Positions 1 to 6,200 are shown, numbered from the stretch's first letter. The stretch: 6,360 nt of DNA from Oscillospiraceae bacterium (GCA_031267335.1 JAIRZH010000048.1:1-6360); one strand, 5' to 3'. Numbers and translations: made by a program. The notes: generated by a model not told the origin, from the sequence alone.

Positions 1-2
1 TA

Positions 3-899
3 AAAGCCGAAAAAGAAATTAATCAAGTTTCTTTAAAAACCGGTGAAAAAAATAAGACAAGTTTTTTAAAAGTTCTCGCAACAGGTTTGGCGATATTTTT
101 AGCAATACCAATGACACAAGATCTCTGTGCTGTGAATCCAGAGACAGGCGAAATAACCGATAGACATTTTAATGCTCAAAAGTCTATTATGGAAAGAGAT
201 TTAACGGTACCTTCCCTATTTCTTATTATTACTCTTCTTGGATTAGGCAATATTTACCAATATTCTATTTGGAAAAATAATATACCGCAAACAAAGTTTT
301 ACATCAATCATTTTGATGACTTTAAAACAATTAATGAAAAATTTGAATCAATTTTCGAGTGTATTGATATTTGTAACATTCCGAAAGCATTAGAGGGTCC
401 GAATCCTGGGATGTGCCAAGCTGAAGAATTACAAAATTTAATTCATTTAGATAATAATCAAATTGCTTTTTTTAAAAGAATTTTAGAAGTCATAGCTATG
501 CTGTTCGTAAATTCTGCAGAAATAAGAATTATTTTTAAAGAACCAATGATAAAATCTAAAAATATCGATGTATTTTATGCTAATTTATCGAAATTTGTTA
601 AAATTGTAGTACAGCTAGATAATATATTAGGGAATTTAAGTGGAACTCATAGTTTGAAAAAAAATGCTATTTTCACAAATGAAATGATACGGCTAAATAG
701 TAGATTACGGAATTTTGATGAAGCTTATAGTTTGGCTTTTTCCACAGATGAACCAGTAGAGTCTATACCAAAATGCCAAGTATTTTCGGAAATACACTCT
801 TATTTAATTGGATTGTGGGAAAGGTCTGAAAAAGTTCTGGACTTTAATTCAGAATCAGCAAAATTTTTTTTCGAACAATTTTGTTGGCAGGTCTATTAG
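3..899 (+). CDS. Unrecognised two-segment membrane protein, 5'-truncated by window edge
   Basis: I do not recognise this protein. The frame is open from base 3 to the TAG at 897-899, giving 298 visible codons. No ATG lies in frame upstream of the first hydrophobic segment and no ribosome-binding site precedes the TTG at 87, so the true start is most likely before the window. Numbering from base 3, residues about 22-36 form a short hydrophobic stretch after a Lys-rich run (KNKTSFLK), like a signal peptide or membrane anchor, possibly with cleavage near LCA. Residues about 69-88 (VPSLFLIITLLGLGNIYQ) form a second hydrophobic segment. The remaining 200 or so residues look soluble, mainly helical and leucine/isoleucine-rich, with a few cysteines (ECIDIC, MCQAEE). 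No catalytic motif is visible. The gene converges on the kinase gene across a repeat-filled gap. The two-segment plan and the MCQ motif recall the kinase protein, so a distant paralogous family is possible but unproven. Confidence 0.75.
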   Translation, partial: KAEKEINQVSLKTGEKNKTSFLKVLATGLAIFLAIPMTQDLCAVNPETGEITDRHFNAQKSIMERDLTVPSLFLIITLLGLGNIYQYSIWKNNIPQTKFYINHFDDFKTINEKFESIFECIDICNIPKALEGPNPGMCQAEELQNLIHLDNNQIAFFKRILEVIAMLFVNSAEIRIIFKEPMIKSKNIDVFYANLSKFVKIVVQLDNILGNLSGTHSLKKNAIFTNEMIRLNSRLRNFDEAYSLAFSTDEPVESIPKCQVFSEIHSYLIGLWERSEKVLDFNSESAKFFFEQFCWQVY

Positions 900-926
900 A
901 AAAATATAAGTAGCGATTAATAATTA

Positions 927-1084
927 GGTCTTGTTATTGTTATCTGAAATTACTAAATTTCGAGTAATTTTTAAGAGCCTGTCTAATATTTCTAAGCAGT
1001 ACAGATTTGATGATAAAATTTTTAATATAATACAAATTAAAAAGTACTGAAATATAGTCGTTAAACGGTAGTAGAAACAGGCTC
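927..1084. repeat. Composite MITE-like element between convergent genes
   Basis: The outer parts match the element at 3064-3225. Bases 927-972 resemble 3065-3109 (shared core GAAAT-ACTAAATTTCGA-like block and TAATTTTT). Bases 1030-1084 match 3171-3225 without gaps at about 47 of 55 positions. Between them, 975-1004 matches the left end of the MITE at 5951-5980 at 28 of 30 positions. The segment 975-1084 starts GAGCCTG, ends CAGGCTC, and is bounded on each side by TAA (972-974 and 1085-1087). The simplest reading is that half of one small element has replaced or inserted into the middle of another. GAG ends with a 3-bp TNA duplication are typical of the IS1031 subgroup of the IS5 family. No transposase is encoded here, so any movement would need one elsewhere. 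The right end overlaps the kinase gene. Confidence 0.75.
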
Positions 1085-2938
1085 TAAATCTTCGTCCATG
1101 CGGTTTTTATCATTATATAGGGTACATCCAAGTTCTTGCGCAATATCTGGCAACCATTCCTCAATTTGTTCTAATGTAGCTCTTTTTTTTAGGTCAAATA
1201 TCAAACAACGATTGATAAGTTGCATTAAATTTTTTGGTGGTTGTTCGCTATATTGATTTTTTCCCTCGGTTTCTTTTTCTTTAAAAGTTAAATGTTGTTC
1301 ATACAGATTTTTAACTTTTTCTCCTAAATTTGAAATTTTTGGTGGAAAAACAGGTGTTCCTTTTAAAATATTAAAAATCATACAACCTAAAGTCCAAATG
1401 TCACCTTGGGGCAAAGGAAAATTTTTTTCAAATTCTTCATTCACGTTCTTTGACTTTTCTTTTTCAAACCATGGTATTGTTTTTTTTGATGATGGATCTA
1501 TCATAGCTGAATTAAACCATGATTTTAAATTTTCTGGTGATGAATACATTAAAGTGCAATCATGTGGAGAATTAAATTCTTTGTTGATTGTTGTGTACCG
1601 ACCTCCAAAATCTATCATCTTTACTACGAAGTTTTTATCATCTTCTTTTTCTTTACAAATACAAAAATTTCCTTCTTTTAAATCTCCAAATATTATGCCT
1701 GATTTGTGTAATTTTTTCAGCATAAAAGTTATTTGATACATTAAATTTAATGCATATTCATTAAGTCCATCATCCTCTACACACAAACAACGAAATTTTT
1801 TAAGATCGAAGCCTGGAAGAAATTCCGAAACAACAATGTATATTTTTGTTTTATTTTTTCCATTAGGTCCCGAAATATTAAGTTCTATTAAATCCTTTGA
1901 AACTTTGGATGTAAATTTTTCGAATTTAATATGAAGATCTTTTTCTATTTTTGCTCTATCTTCGTTTCTAAAAATTTTTAAAACTAAAACTTTTTTGTGT
2001 TTTAAGTCATTAGCTTTAAAGACTGGAGAAATTGAATTACTCATTAAATAATTTAATGATATACCTTTTTTTTCGAGTTTCGCGCAAAATTCCGGAAACG
2101 ATAATGATTTTCCTTCAACTTTAAAACTTTGACTAAATCCAAATATTGTACGATTTAGTTTCTGAAAATATTTTCGTTCAGTTATTCTATTTTTAATTTT
2201 TAATGCTTTCATTTTAATTTTCGACACAACTTTGTGATTAAGACTTATACTTTCAATATTTTTCCGAATTTCCGAAATAAGTTTTTTTGCCTCATTGCTT
2301 TCACTAAATATTGGTTTGAACGGTATATTAGCAAATTCATCATTGAATTTATCATCGATAACATATTCCTGAAGAAATATTATTATTAATTCAAGAGCCG
2401 ATTTTAATTCTGTTTGGCACATTTCTGATGAAATTTTAAGGTTATACATTTCAGGATCAATATTCACCACTTGGTGCGTTGCTGATGAGAATTCAAGGGC
2501 TGGCATTTCAGGAGCTGTCGGAATTTCAACGTTACGTGTTTCAGGCTTAATATCTTGGTGCGTTGTTGATGAGAATTCAAGGACTGGCATTTTAGGAATC
2601 GATTTCGGAGTTTTTTTACTTTCGATAAATTTAAGTAAGTATTTTGAACCAAAAACCGCTAACATAGCTGACGTCATAGTCAAAACCATAGATTTAATTG
2701 GATTTTCTTTAATAAACTGTAGAAGATTTCGGGAAGTTTGGGCTGGTGGAAAATTTGATTTTTTTCTTTGCCCAAAAGATTTATTATTTTTACTTCCCCC
2801 AGTGATTTTCGCAACTTTTGCTACTGGAATAAAAATATTCACCGTAGATACTACAATTAAAATCGATAATCCCATTGCAATAACTTTTGTGAGATTAAAT
2901 ATTTCTCTGCTAGTTTTTTTAGCGTTTGATTTATTCAT
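1061..2938 (-). CDS. Membrane-anchored divergent eukaryotic-like Ser/Thr protein kinase
   Basis: A 625-residue protein predicted to transfer phosphate from ATP to protein Ser/Thr. Residues 17-41 and 82-99 are hydrophobic; the loop between them (42-81) is strongly basic. Residues 117-172 are two 28-residue tandem units opening MPVLEFSS and MPALEFSS. A charged helical region follows, and the kinase domain runs from about 290 to 605. Visible landmarks are the ATP-anchoring Lys321 in VLVLKIF, the catalytic loop FGDLKEGN with Asp419, Lys421 and Asn424, DFG at 443-445, the SPE form of the APE motif at 467-469, Asp513 in DIWTLG, and Arg586. Two features are odd. The glycine-rich loop region (about 299-306, MSNSISPV) has no glycine, and HRD is replaced by FGD, making it a non-RD kinase. 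The ATG is preceded by AAGGAG with a 10-base spacer. The last seven codons (EPVSTTV) and the stop lie inside the repeat at 927-1084. Substrate and partners are unknown; no phosphatase or PASTA domain is visible. Kinase assignment is firm, activity is likely but not certain. Confidence 0.88.
   Translation of the reverse strand: MNKSNAKKTSREIFNLTKVIAMGLSILIVVSTVNIFIPVAKVAKITGGSKNNKSFGQRKKSNFPPAQTSRNLLQFIKENPIKSMVLTMTSAMLAVFGSKYLLKFIESKKTPKSIPKMPVLEFSSTTHQDIKPETRNVEIPTAPEMPALEFSSATHQVVNIDPEMYNLKISSEMCQTELKSALELIIIFLQEYVIDDKFNDEFANIPFKPIFSESNEAKKLISEIRKNIESISLNHKVVSKIKMKALKIKNRITERKYFQKLNRTIFGFSQSFKVEGKSLSFPEFCAKLEKKGISLNYLMSNSISPVFKANDLKHKKVLVLKIFRNEDRAKIEKDLHIKFEKFTSKVSKDLIELNISGPNGKNKTKIYIVVSEFLPGFDLKKFRCLCVEDDGLNEYALNLMYQITFMLKKLHKSGIIFGDLKEGNFCICKEKEDDKNFVVKMIDFGGRYTTINKEFNSPHDCTLMYSSPENLKSWFNSAMIDPSSKKTIPWFEKEKSKNVNEEFEKNFPLPQGDIWTLGCMIFNILKGTPVFPPKISNLGEKVKNLYEQHLTFKEKETEGKNQYSEQPPKNLMQLINRCLIFDLKKRATLEQIEEWLPDIAQELGCTLYNDKNRMDEDLEPVSTTV
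2423..2590 (-). repeat. 84-bp in-frame tandem duplication inside the kinase gene
   Basis: Two adjacent 84-bp units (2507-2590 encoding residues 117-144, and 2423-2506 encoding 145-172) are both whole-codon multiples. About 37 bases at the 5' end of each unit on the coding strand are nearly identical, encoding MPVLEFSSTTHQ and MPALEFSSATHQ. The rest of each unit has diverged. A third degenerate unit could begin at residue 173 (MCQTEL). The repeats sit in the linker between the second hydrophobic segment and the kinase domain, so copy number would change linker length without breaking the frame. Confidence 0.8.
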
Positions 2939-2948
2939 AAAATTAAAA

Positions 2949-2954
2949 CTCCTT
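2949..2954 (-). promoter_or_regulatory. Ribosome-binding site of the kinase gene
   Basis: The minus strand reads AAGGAG, a near-perfect Shine-Dalgarno match, ten bases before the ATG at 2936-2938. It fixes this start over in-frame alternatives downstream. A TATAAT-like box lies further up on the same strand (3007-3012), but its best -35 match (TTGAAA, 3034-3039) is 21 bases away, so I do not call a promoter with confidence. Confidence 0.75.
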
Positions 2955-3063
2955 AGTAATTTTATAATATCTAAATAATGATAATATTTTTAATAATTTA
3001 TCATTAATTATATACTAAGAATAATAAAAAAATTTTCAAATGCATTTGATTTTTATAGTGCTA

Positions 3064-3225
3064 AGGCCTGCTTTCACTATTTGAAATGACAAAATTTCGA
3101 ATAATTTTTGGTTTGGATAAAAAAATTTTTTTTCGCAATACTGACGTATTGTAAAAAAAAATTTAATGTAATGCAAATCAATAAGTACCGAAATATGGTC
3201 GTTAAACGGTAGCAAGAACAGGCTC
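3064..3225. repeat. Full-length MITE-like repeat between kinase and obg
   Basis: This is about 160 bp. The left end begins AAGGCCTGCTTTCACTA and the right end, read on the minus strand, begins GAGCCTGTTCTTGCTA, so the termini are imperfect inverted repeats built on GCCTG. The left 45 bases match 927-972 and also the reverse complement of the small element at 4714-4774. The right 55 bases match 1030-1084. It encodes nothing. The middle carries an AT-rich hairpin (separate entry). No clear target duplication remains, which suggests an old insertion. The other bases of the kinase-obg gap (2939-3063 and 3226-3272) show no gene; 2955-3060 is almost pure A/T. Confidence 0.75.
3126..3161. terminator. 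AT-rich hairpin flanked by T and A runs, possible bidirectional terminator
   Basis: CAATAC at 3136-3141 pairs with GTATTG at 3146-3151 around a TGAC loop. A T8 run (3126-3133) on the left can pair with the A9 run (3153-3161) on the right, lengthening the stem. In transcript form each strand ends the stem with a U run, as in an intrinsic terminator, and it lies downstream of obg on the minus strand. The stem is GC-poor, so efficiency is doubtful. It lies inside the repeat and may simply be part of that element's structure. Confidence 0.35.
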
Positions 3226-3272
3226 TAGAATAAATTTTCCCTCATTTTCAAATGGAAATAATTAGGCAGAGT

Positions 3273-4538
3273 CTAAAAATCATTTCGAAAATTAAACTCA
3301 TAACTGCCAACTTTAACTATATCGCCATCAGAAGCACCTGCGGATTTAAGTTCTTTGTTTACACCATTTTCCGTTAAAACACTTTGGAAATATTGCAAAG
3401 AATCAAGATAATCAAAATTTATAATTTCTAATACTTTTTCAAGCCATTTTGAGTTTATTACAAAATAATTATCTTTTTTAAGAACTTCGAATTGGTTCTT
3501 ATTTTTACGGTAAATAAATGATTTTTCTGTCTTAAATTTAGGGACTGGAGGCAACTGCGAAAGTTTTTCAAAAACTTTACTTAAAAGCTCATTTAGGCCA
3601 GTTTTTGCAATTGCTGAAATCGGAAAAAATGGTAATTTATGTTTATCTATATATTTTTTTAAACGCATTATATTTTCTTCTGAAGCTATATCACATTTAT
3701 TTGCTGCAACAAAACTTGGATAATCTAAAAGTTTAGGTGAAAAATTTCTAAGTTCATTATTTATTAATTCAAAATCTTTTATTGGGTCACGCCCTTCAAT
3801 TCCAGAAACATCTAATATATGAATTAAAACTCGGCAACGATGAATATGCCTTAAGAATTCATGCCCCAGGCCTGCACCGCTGGATGCGCCTTCGATAAGC
3901 CCTGGTATATCAGCTAATACGAAAGAAGAATCTAAGTATTTAACGACCCCAAGAATAGGCGATAAAGTTGTAAAATGATAATTAGCGATTTTGGGCTTAG
4001 CTTCGCTCAAAACCGAAAGTAAAGTTGATTTTCCAACATTAGGAAATCCAATTAAGCCAACATCTGCAATCAATTTGAGTTCTAAACGTAATTTGAGTTC
4101 TTCTCCCAAACCGCCTGGTTTAGCATATTTTGGGGTGCGTCTTACGGAATTTGCAAAATTCATATTCCCAGCTCCGCCGTGCCCGCCTTTAGCTGCTATA
4201 AATTCCTCTGAATCACATATATCACATAAAATTTCTTTTGTTTTATCGTTTATAATTAAAGTGCCAAGCGGCAACTTAATAACTAAATTTTTTCCACCCT
4301 TGCCGCTGCATTTTGCAGAACCACCATTACGACCATTTTCGGCAAAATATTTAGTTTTATATCTAAAATCCGCTAGTGTAGAAAGATTAGAATCGCCAAT
4401 AAAAATTATATCGCCGCCACAACCACCGTTGCCACCGTCTGGTCCGCCGAATGCGGTGAGCTTATCCCTATGAAATGAAATCGCACCATTTCCGCCATCG
4501 CCAGCTTTTATTTCAATTTCAGCAACATCAACAAACAT
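3273..4538 (-). CDS. obg: GTPase Obg (CgtA), ribosome assembly and stress GTPase
   Basis: A complete 421-residue Obg, the usual length for the Gram-positive form. It binds and hydrolyses GTP and acts on late 50S ribosomal subunit assembly, with links to stringent response and replication control. Residues 1-158 are the glycine-rich Obg fold (AGDGGNG, FGGPDGGNGG, GGHGGAGN). The G domain follows: G1 GFPNVGKS at 164-171, switch I FTT at 189-191, G3 DIPG at 210-213, G4 NKCD at 280-283 and G5 SAI at 308-310. Residues about 345-418 form the OCT domain, including the conserved ENGVNKEL and DGDIVKVG segments. OCT-bearing Obg is typical of Firmicutes and some other phyla. The ATG is preceded by GGAAG with a nine-base spacer. 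A good promoter lies just upstream, and the gene appears to be transcribed alone, without the rplU-rpmA neighbours often found beside obg. All key residues are intact. Confidence 0.97.
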   Translation of the reverse strand: MFVDVAEIEIKAGDGGNGAISFHRDKLTAFGGPDGGNGGCGGDIIFIGDSNLSTLADFRYKTKYFAENGRNGGSAKCSGKGGKNLVIKLPLGTLIINDKTKEILCDICDSEEFIAAKGGHGGAGNMNFANSVRRTPKYAKPGGLGEELKLRLELKLIADVGLIGFPNVGKSTLLSVLSEAKPKIANYHFTTLSPILGVVKYLDSSFVLADIPGLIEGASSGAGLGHEFLRHIHRCRVLIHILDVSGIEGRDPIKDFELINNELRNFSPKLLDYPSFVAANKCDIASEENIMRLKKYIDKHKLPFFPISAIAKTGLNELLSKVFEKLSQLPPVPKFKTEKSFIYRKNKNQFEVLKKDNYFVINSKWLEKVLEIINFDYLDSLQYFQSVLTENGVNKELKSAGASDGDIVKVGSYEFNFRNDF

Positions 4539-4583
4539 CTTTTTTTACTTCCGAATATTTTTTAAAAACTAAATTTATAAAAA

Positions 4584-4611
4584 ATTATATCGTAAATCTA
4601 ATAAAATTCAA
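4584..4611 (-). promoter_or_regulatory. Predicted sigma-A promoter of obg
   Basis: On the minus strand a consensus -10 box TATAAT (4584-4589) follows TTGAAT (4606-4611, five of six to TTGACA) with a 16-base spacer; reading the -35 as TTTGAA at 4607-4612 gives 17. Transcription would begin near 4577, leaving a leader of about 38 bases before the ATG. In such AT-rich DNA chance matches are common, but the fit and distance are good. Confidence 0.5.
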
Positions 4612-4713
4612 AATACACCCATTATCAATTTGAAGATATAATTTTAAAACAAAAACTGATTTTCGTAACTAAAGAACTTGTTTTTCAAACTAAAAAATTG
4701 TATTTGCGAATTT

Positions 4714-4774
4714 GGGTCTGTTCACACTACAAATTACTCAAAATTTTGTCGTTTCAAATAGTAGGAACAGGCCT
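4714..4774. repeat. Small palindromic relic of the same repeat family
   Basis: The left end GGTCTGTTC (4715-4723) is inverted at the right as GAACAGGCC (4765-4773), eight of nine matching, and imperfect complementarity continues inward for about 30 bases, so the element can fold almost end to end. Its reverse complement matches 3065-3109 closely, including TACTATTTGAAACGACAAAA. It looks like an internally deleted or half-element copy in which one terminus has been duplicated as a hairpin. It has no coding capacity of its own. Confidence 0.65.
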
Positions 4775-5148
4775 TAAATAGCTTCTTTCTAAACCAACGG
4801 ATTTTACTAAAACAATGCCGACGTATATTGATATTTCAAAGAGCTTTGAATAAAAAATAAAGTGTTCCGGAGAGTCTCGGAAGAAGTCCAGTAATAATAA
4901 TTTTAAAGTATATGTATATACATTACTAGTATTTTTTTTTATAATCAAACTCAGTTTTAAGTATAAATAGATTATTTAATATTTTTTTAATGCAGATTTA
5001 TAGCAAAGTTTTTAAAATCCAAGGCACAAGTAAAGTGAATACTGACATGTTTAACTGATGATCAATATAAAATCTTCAAATAAATTTATGTTATTTTAGA
5101 AATGTTAAATAAATTTTAACGTTAGCTTTGGGCTAAAAGGAAAAAGAA
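4775..5148. other. Intergenic region upstream of the cytidylyltransferase gene
   Basis: I see no convincing gene, tRNA or riboswitch here. A short minus-strand frame starting with TTG at 4948 and ending in the adjacent repeat lacks a ribosome-binding site and any recognisable domain. The segment around 4863-4893 (GTTCCGGAGAGTCTCGGAAG) is richer in G/C than its surroundings and may be a decayed remnant of something older. The right half holds the putative promoter listed below. Confidence 0.4.
5042..5071 (+). promoter_or_regulatory. Predicted sigma-A promoter of the cytidylyltransferase gene
   Basis: CTGACA (5042-5047, five of six to TTGACA) and TATAAA (5066-5071, five of six to TATAAT) are separated by 18 bases. 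Initiation near 5078 would give a leader of about 70 bases. No stable leader structure is evident. Confidence 0.4.
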
Positions 5149-5859
5149 ATGATTTTTGCTGGAATTGTAGCAGGCGGAACCGGAACACGCATGGGCGGGG
5201 ATATTCCCAAGCAATTTTTGCCGCTTGGCGAAAAACCAATAATAATACATACAATTGAAAAATTTTTGCTTCATCCATTTGATGCTATTTGTGTTGGCGT
5301 GCATGAAAATTGGCGGCTTTATGCTCAAGATATTTTTCGAAAATTTAAATTAACTGATAAACGTTTAATTTTAGCAACTGGCGGTAGTATTCGGAACGAA
5401 ACAATAATGAGTATAATTGAGGAACTTGAAACAAAATTCGGAAGTTCCGACGAACATATTTTGGTCACCCACGATGCTGTGAGACCGTTTATCACACTTA
5501 AAGTTATTCAAGAAAATATTAAGTCAGCATTAAAATTCGGTGCATGCGATACATGTGTTTGCTCTCATGATACTATAATTGAATCCGATCAAAATAAATC
5601 CAAAATTTTAAATATTCCAGACCGAAAATTTATGTTTTTAGGTCAAACACCACAAAGTTTTAATATGCAAAAATTGAAACGACTTTACAACAATCTTAGT
5701 GATAAAGAAAAATCTATTCTCACAGATGCTTGCAGAATTTTTGTTATGAGAAACGAACCTGTTAAAATCGTCGAAGGAGAGTTTTCAAACATAAAAATTA
5801 CCAATTTAAACGATTATCGTGTTGCGCAATCGCTTTTAACTGAACCTAAAACTATTTAA
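5149..5859 (+). CDS. tarI: TarI/IspD-family cytidylyltransferase, probably ribitol-5-phosphate type
   Basis: A complete 236-residue nucleotidyltransferase of the IspD/TarI family, which joins CTP to a polyol phosphate with release of pyrophosphate. IspD uses methylerythritol 4-phosphate in isoprenoid synthesis; TarI uses D-ribitol 5-phosphate to make CDP-ribitol for wall teichoic acid or other polymers. Visible motifs are the CTP-binding loop AGGTGTRMG at 8-16 with PKQF at 20-23, RNET at 82-85, the family signature VTHDAVRPF at 106-114, GQTPQSF at 165-171, LTDAC at 191-195 and NIKIT at 214-218. The opening MIFAGIVAGG with AGG rather than IspD's usual AAG, KPIIIHTIEKFL and TDACRIFV fit TarI better from memory of the families. 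The ATG has an AAAGGA site at 5136-5141 with a seven-base spacer. No tarJ-like reductase follows, so the substrate remains open: IspD function is the main alternative. The enzyme is cytosolic and all catalytic motifs are intact. Confidence 0.88.
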   Translation: MIFAGIVAGGTGTRMGGDIPKQFLPLGEKPIIIHTIEKFLLHPFDAICVGVHENWRLYAQDIFRKFKLTDKRLILATGGSIRNETIMSIIEELETKFGSSDEHILVTHDAVRPFITLKVIQENIKSALKFGACDTCVCSHDTIIESDQNKSKILNIPDRKFMFLGQTPQSFNMQKLKRLYNNLSDKEKSILTDACRIFVMRNEPVKIVEGEFSNIKITNLNDYRVAQSLLTEPKTI

Positions 5860-5875
5860 AATCTGTCCCAAAACA

Positions 5876-5892
5876 AGCCCTAAAACAGGGCT
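5876..5892 (+). terminator. Perfect 6-bp hairpin just after tarI-like gene, weak terminator candidate
   Basis: AGCCCT (5876-5881) and AGGGCT (5887-5892) pair perfectly around AAAAC, 16 bases after the stop codon. It is among the most G/C-rich stems in the window, but no U run follows (the next bases are GAACGCACTA), so it may be a 3'-end stabiliser or a poor terminator. Confidence 0.35.
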
Positions 5893-5950
5893 GAACGCAC
5901 TAACTAAAATGTTTAAAATTGTCAAAAATTCGTATTTTTAACTCATCTAA

Positions 5951-6034
5951 GAGCCTGTCTAATATTTCTAAGCAATACAAAATTTTAAAAATTTTAGTTA
6001 AATATGTGCTGCCAAAGAAATATTAGACAGGCTC
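5951..6034. mobile_element. 84-bp MITE with perfect 19-bp inverted repeats and TAA duplication
   Basis: The left terminus GAGCCTGTCTAATATTTCT (5951-5969) is repeated exactly in inverted form at 6016-6034. The element is flanked by TAA on both sides (5948-5950 and 6035-6037), consistent with a 3-bp target duplication. GAG ends plus a TNA duplication match the IS1031 subgroup of IS5-family insertion sequences, so this is probably a non-autonomous derivative. It has no coding capacity. The perfect termini suggest it is the youngest copy here; its left 30 bases recur at 975-1004. Transcribed, it would fold into a strong hairpin between the tarI-like gene and the microsatellite gene. The rest of the 5860-6200 gap shows no gene. 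Confidence 0.85.
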
Positions 6035-6132
6035 TAAGAATTTTTTGTTTTGATTTAAATCGTTGCTAACATAACTATTTTGAATCTTAATAGCTAATAG
6101 TTCTATAGGTTCTATTTTTTAATATAATTTTT

Positions 6133-6161
6133 TTGACTTCAAACATTGATTTAGTTACAGT
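6133..6161 (+). promoter_or_regulatory. Possible promoter of the microsatellite gene
   Basis: TTGACT (6133-6138, five of six) is followed after 17 bases by TACAGT (6156-6161, four of six to TATAAT). A start near 6168 would leave a leader of about 33 bases ahead of the ATG at 6201. The -10 box is weak. Confidence 0.3.
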
Positions 6162-6187
6162 AATATTGCAAAATTTTATTATTACAT

Positions 6188-6193
6188 AAGGAG
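6188..6193 (+). promoter_or_regulatory. Strong ribosome-binding site before ATG 6201
   Basis: AAGGAG lies seven bases before the ATG, an ideal Shine-Dalgarno arrangement. It supports 6201 as a real translation start, which matters because the frame it opens is interrupted shortly after the microsatellite. Confidence 0.8.
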
Positions 6194-6200
6194 TTATTTA

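Noticed and set aside
1398..1736. Plus-strand 112-codon open frame
   Set aside because: It lies wholly antisense within the kinase catalytic domain, whose conserved motifs prove the minus frame is the coding one.
2464..2652. Minus-strand 62-codon frame with an internal repeat
   Set aside because: It is an alternative frame over the kinase linker; its repeat merely reflects the in-frame 84-bp duplication of the kinase gene.
3991..4473. Plus-strand 160-codon open frame rich in proline and serine
   Set aside because: It is the antisense shadow of the glycine-rich and G1 regions of obg; the composition follows from reversed Gly codons.
4863..4893. G/C-richer patch considered as a tRNA or riboswitch remnant
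   Set aside because: No cloverleaf, T-loop sequence or known aptamer core can be assembled around it.
4754..4948. Minus-strand 64-codon frame ending in a repeat terminus
   Set aside because: It begins with TTG without a ribosome-binding site, has no recognisable domain and its end is supplied by the repeat; at most it is a decayed gene fragment.
5122..5328. Minus-strand 68-codon frame
   Set aside because: It is antisense to the start of the cytidylyltransferase gene, which has intact motifs and a good ribosome-binding site.
927..6034. Scattered related repeats considered as a CRISPR array
   Set aside because: The copies are far apart, differ in length, have inverted termini and lack uniform spacers, so they fit small mobile elements instead.
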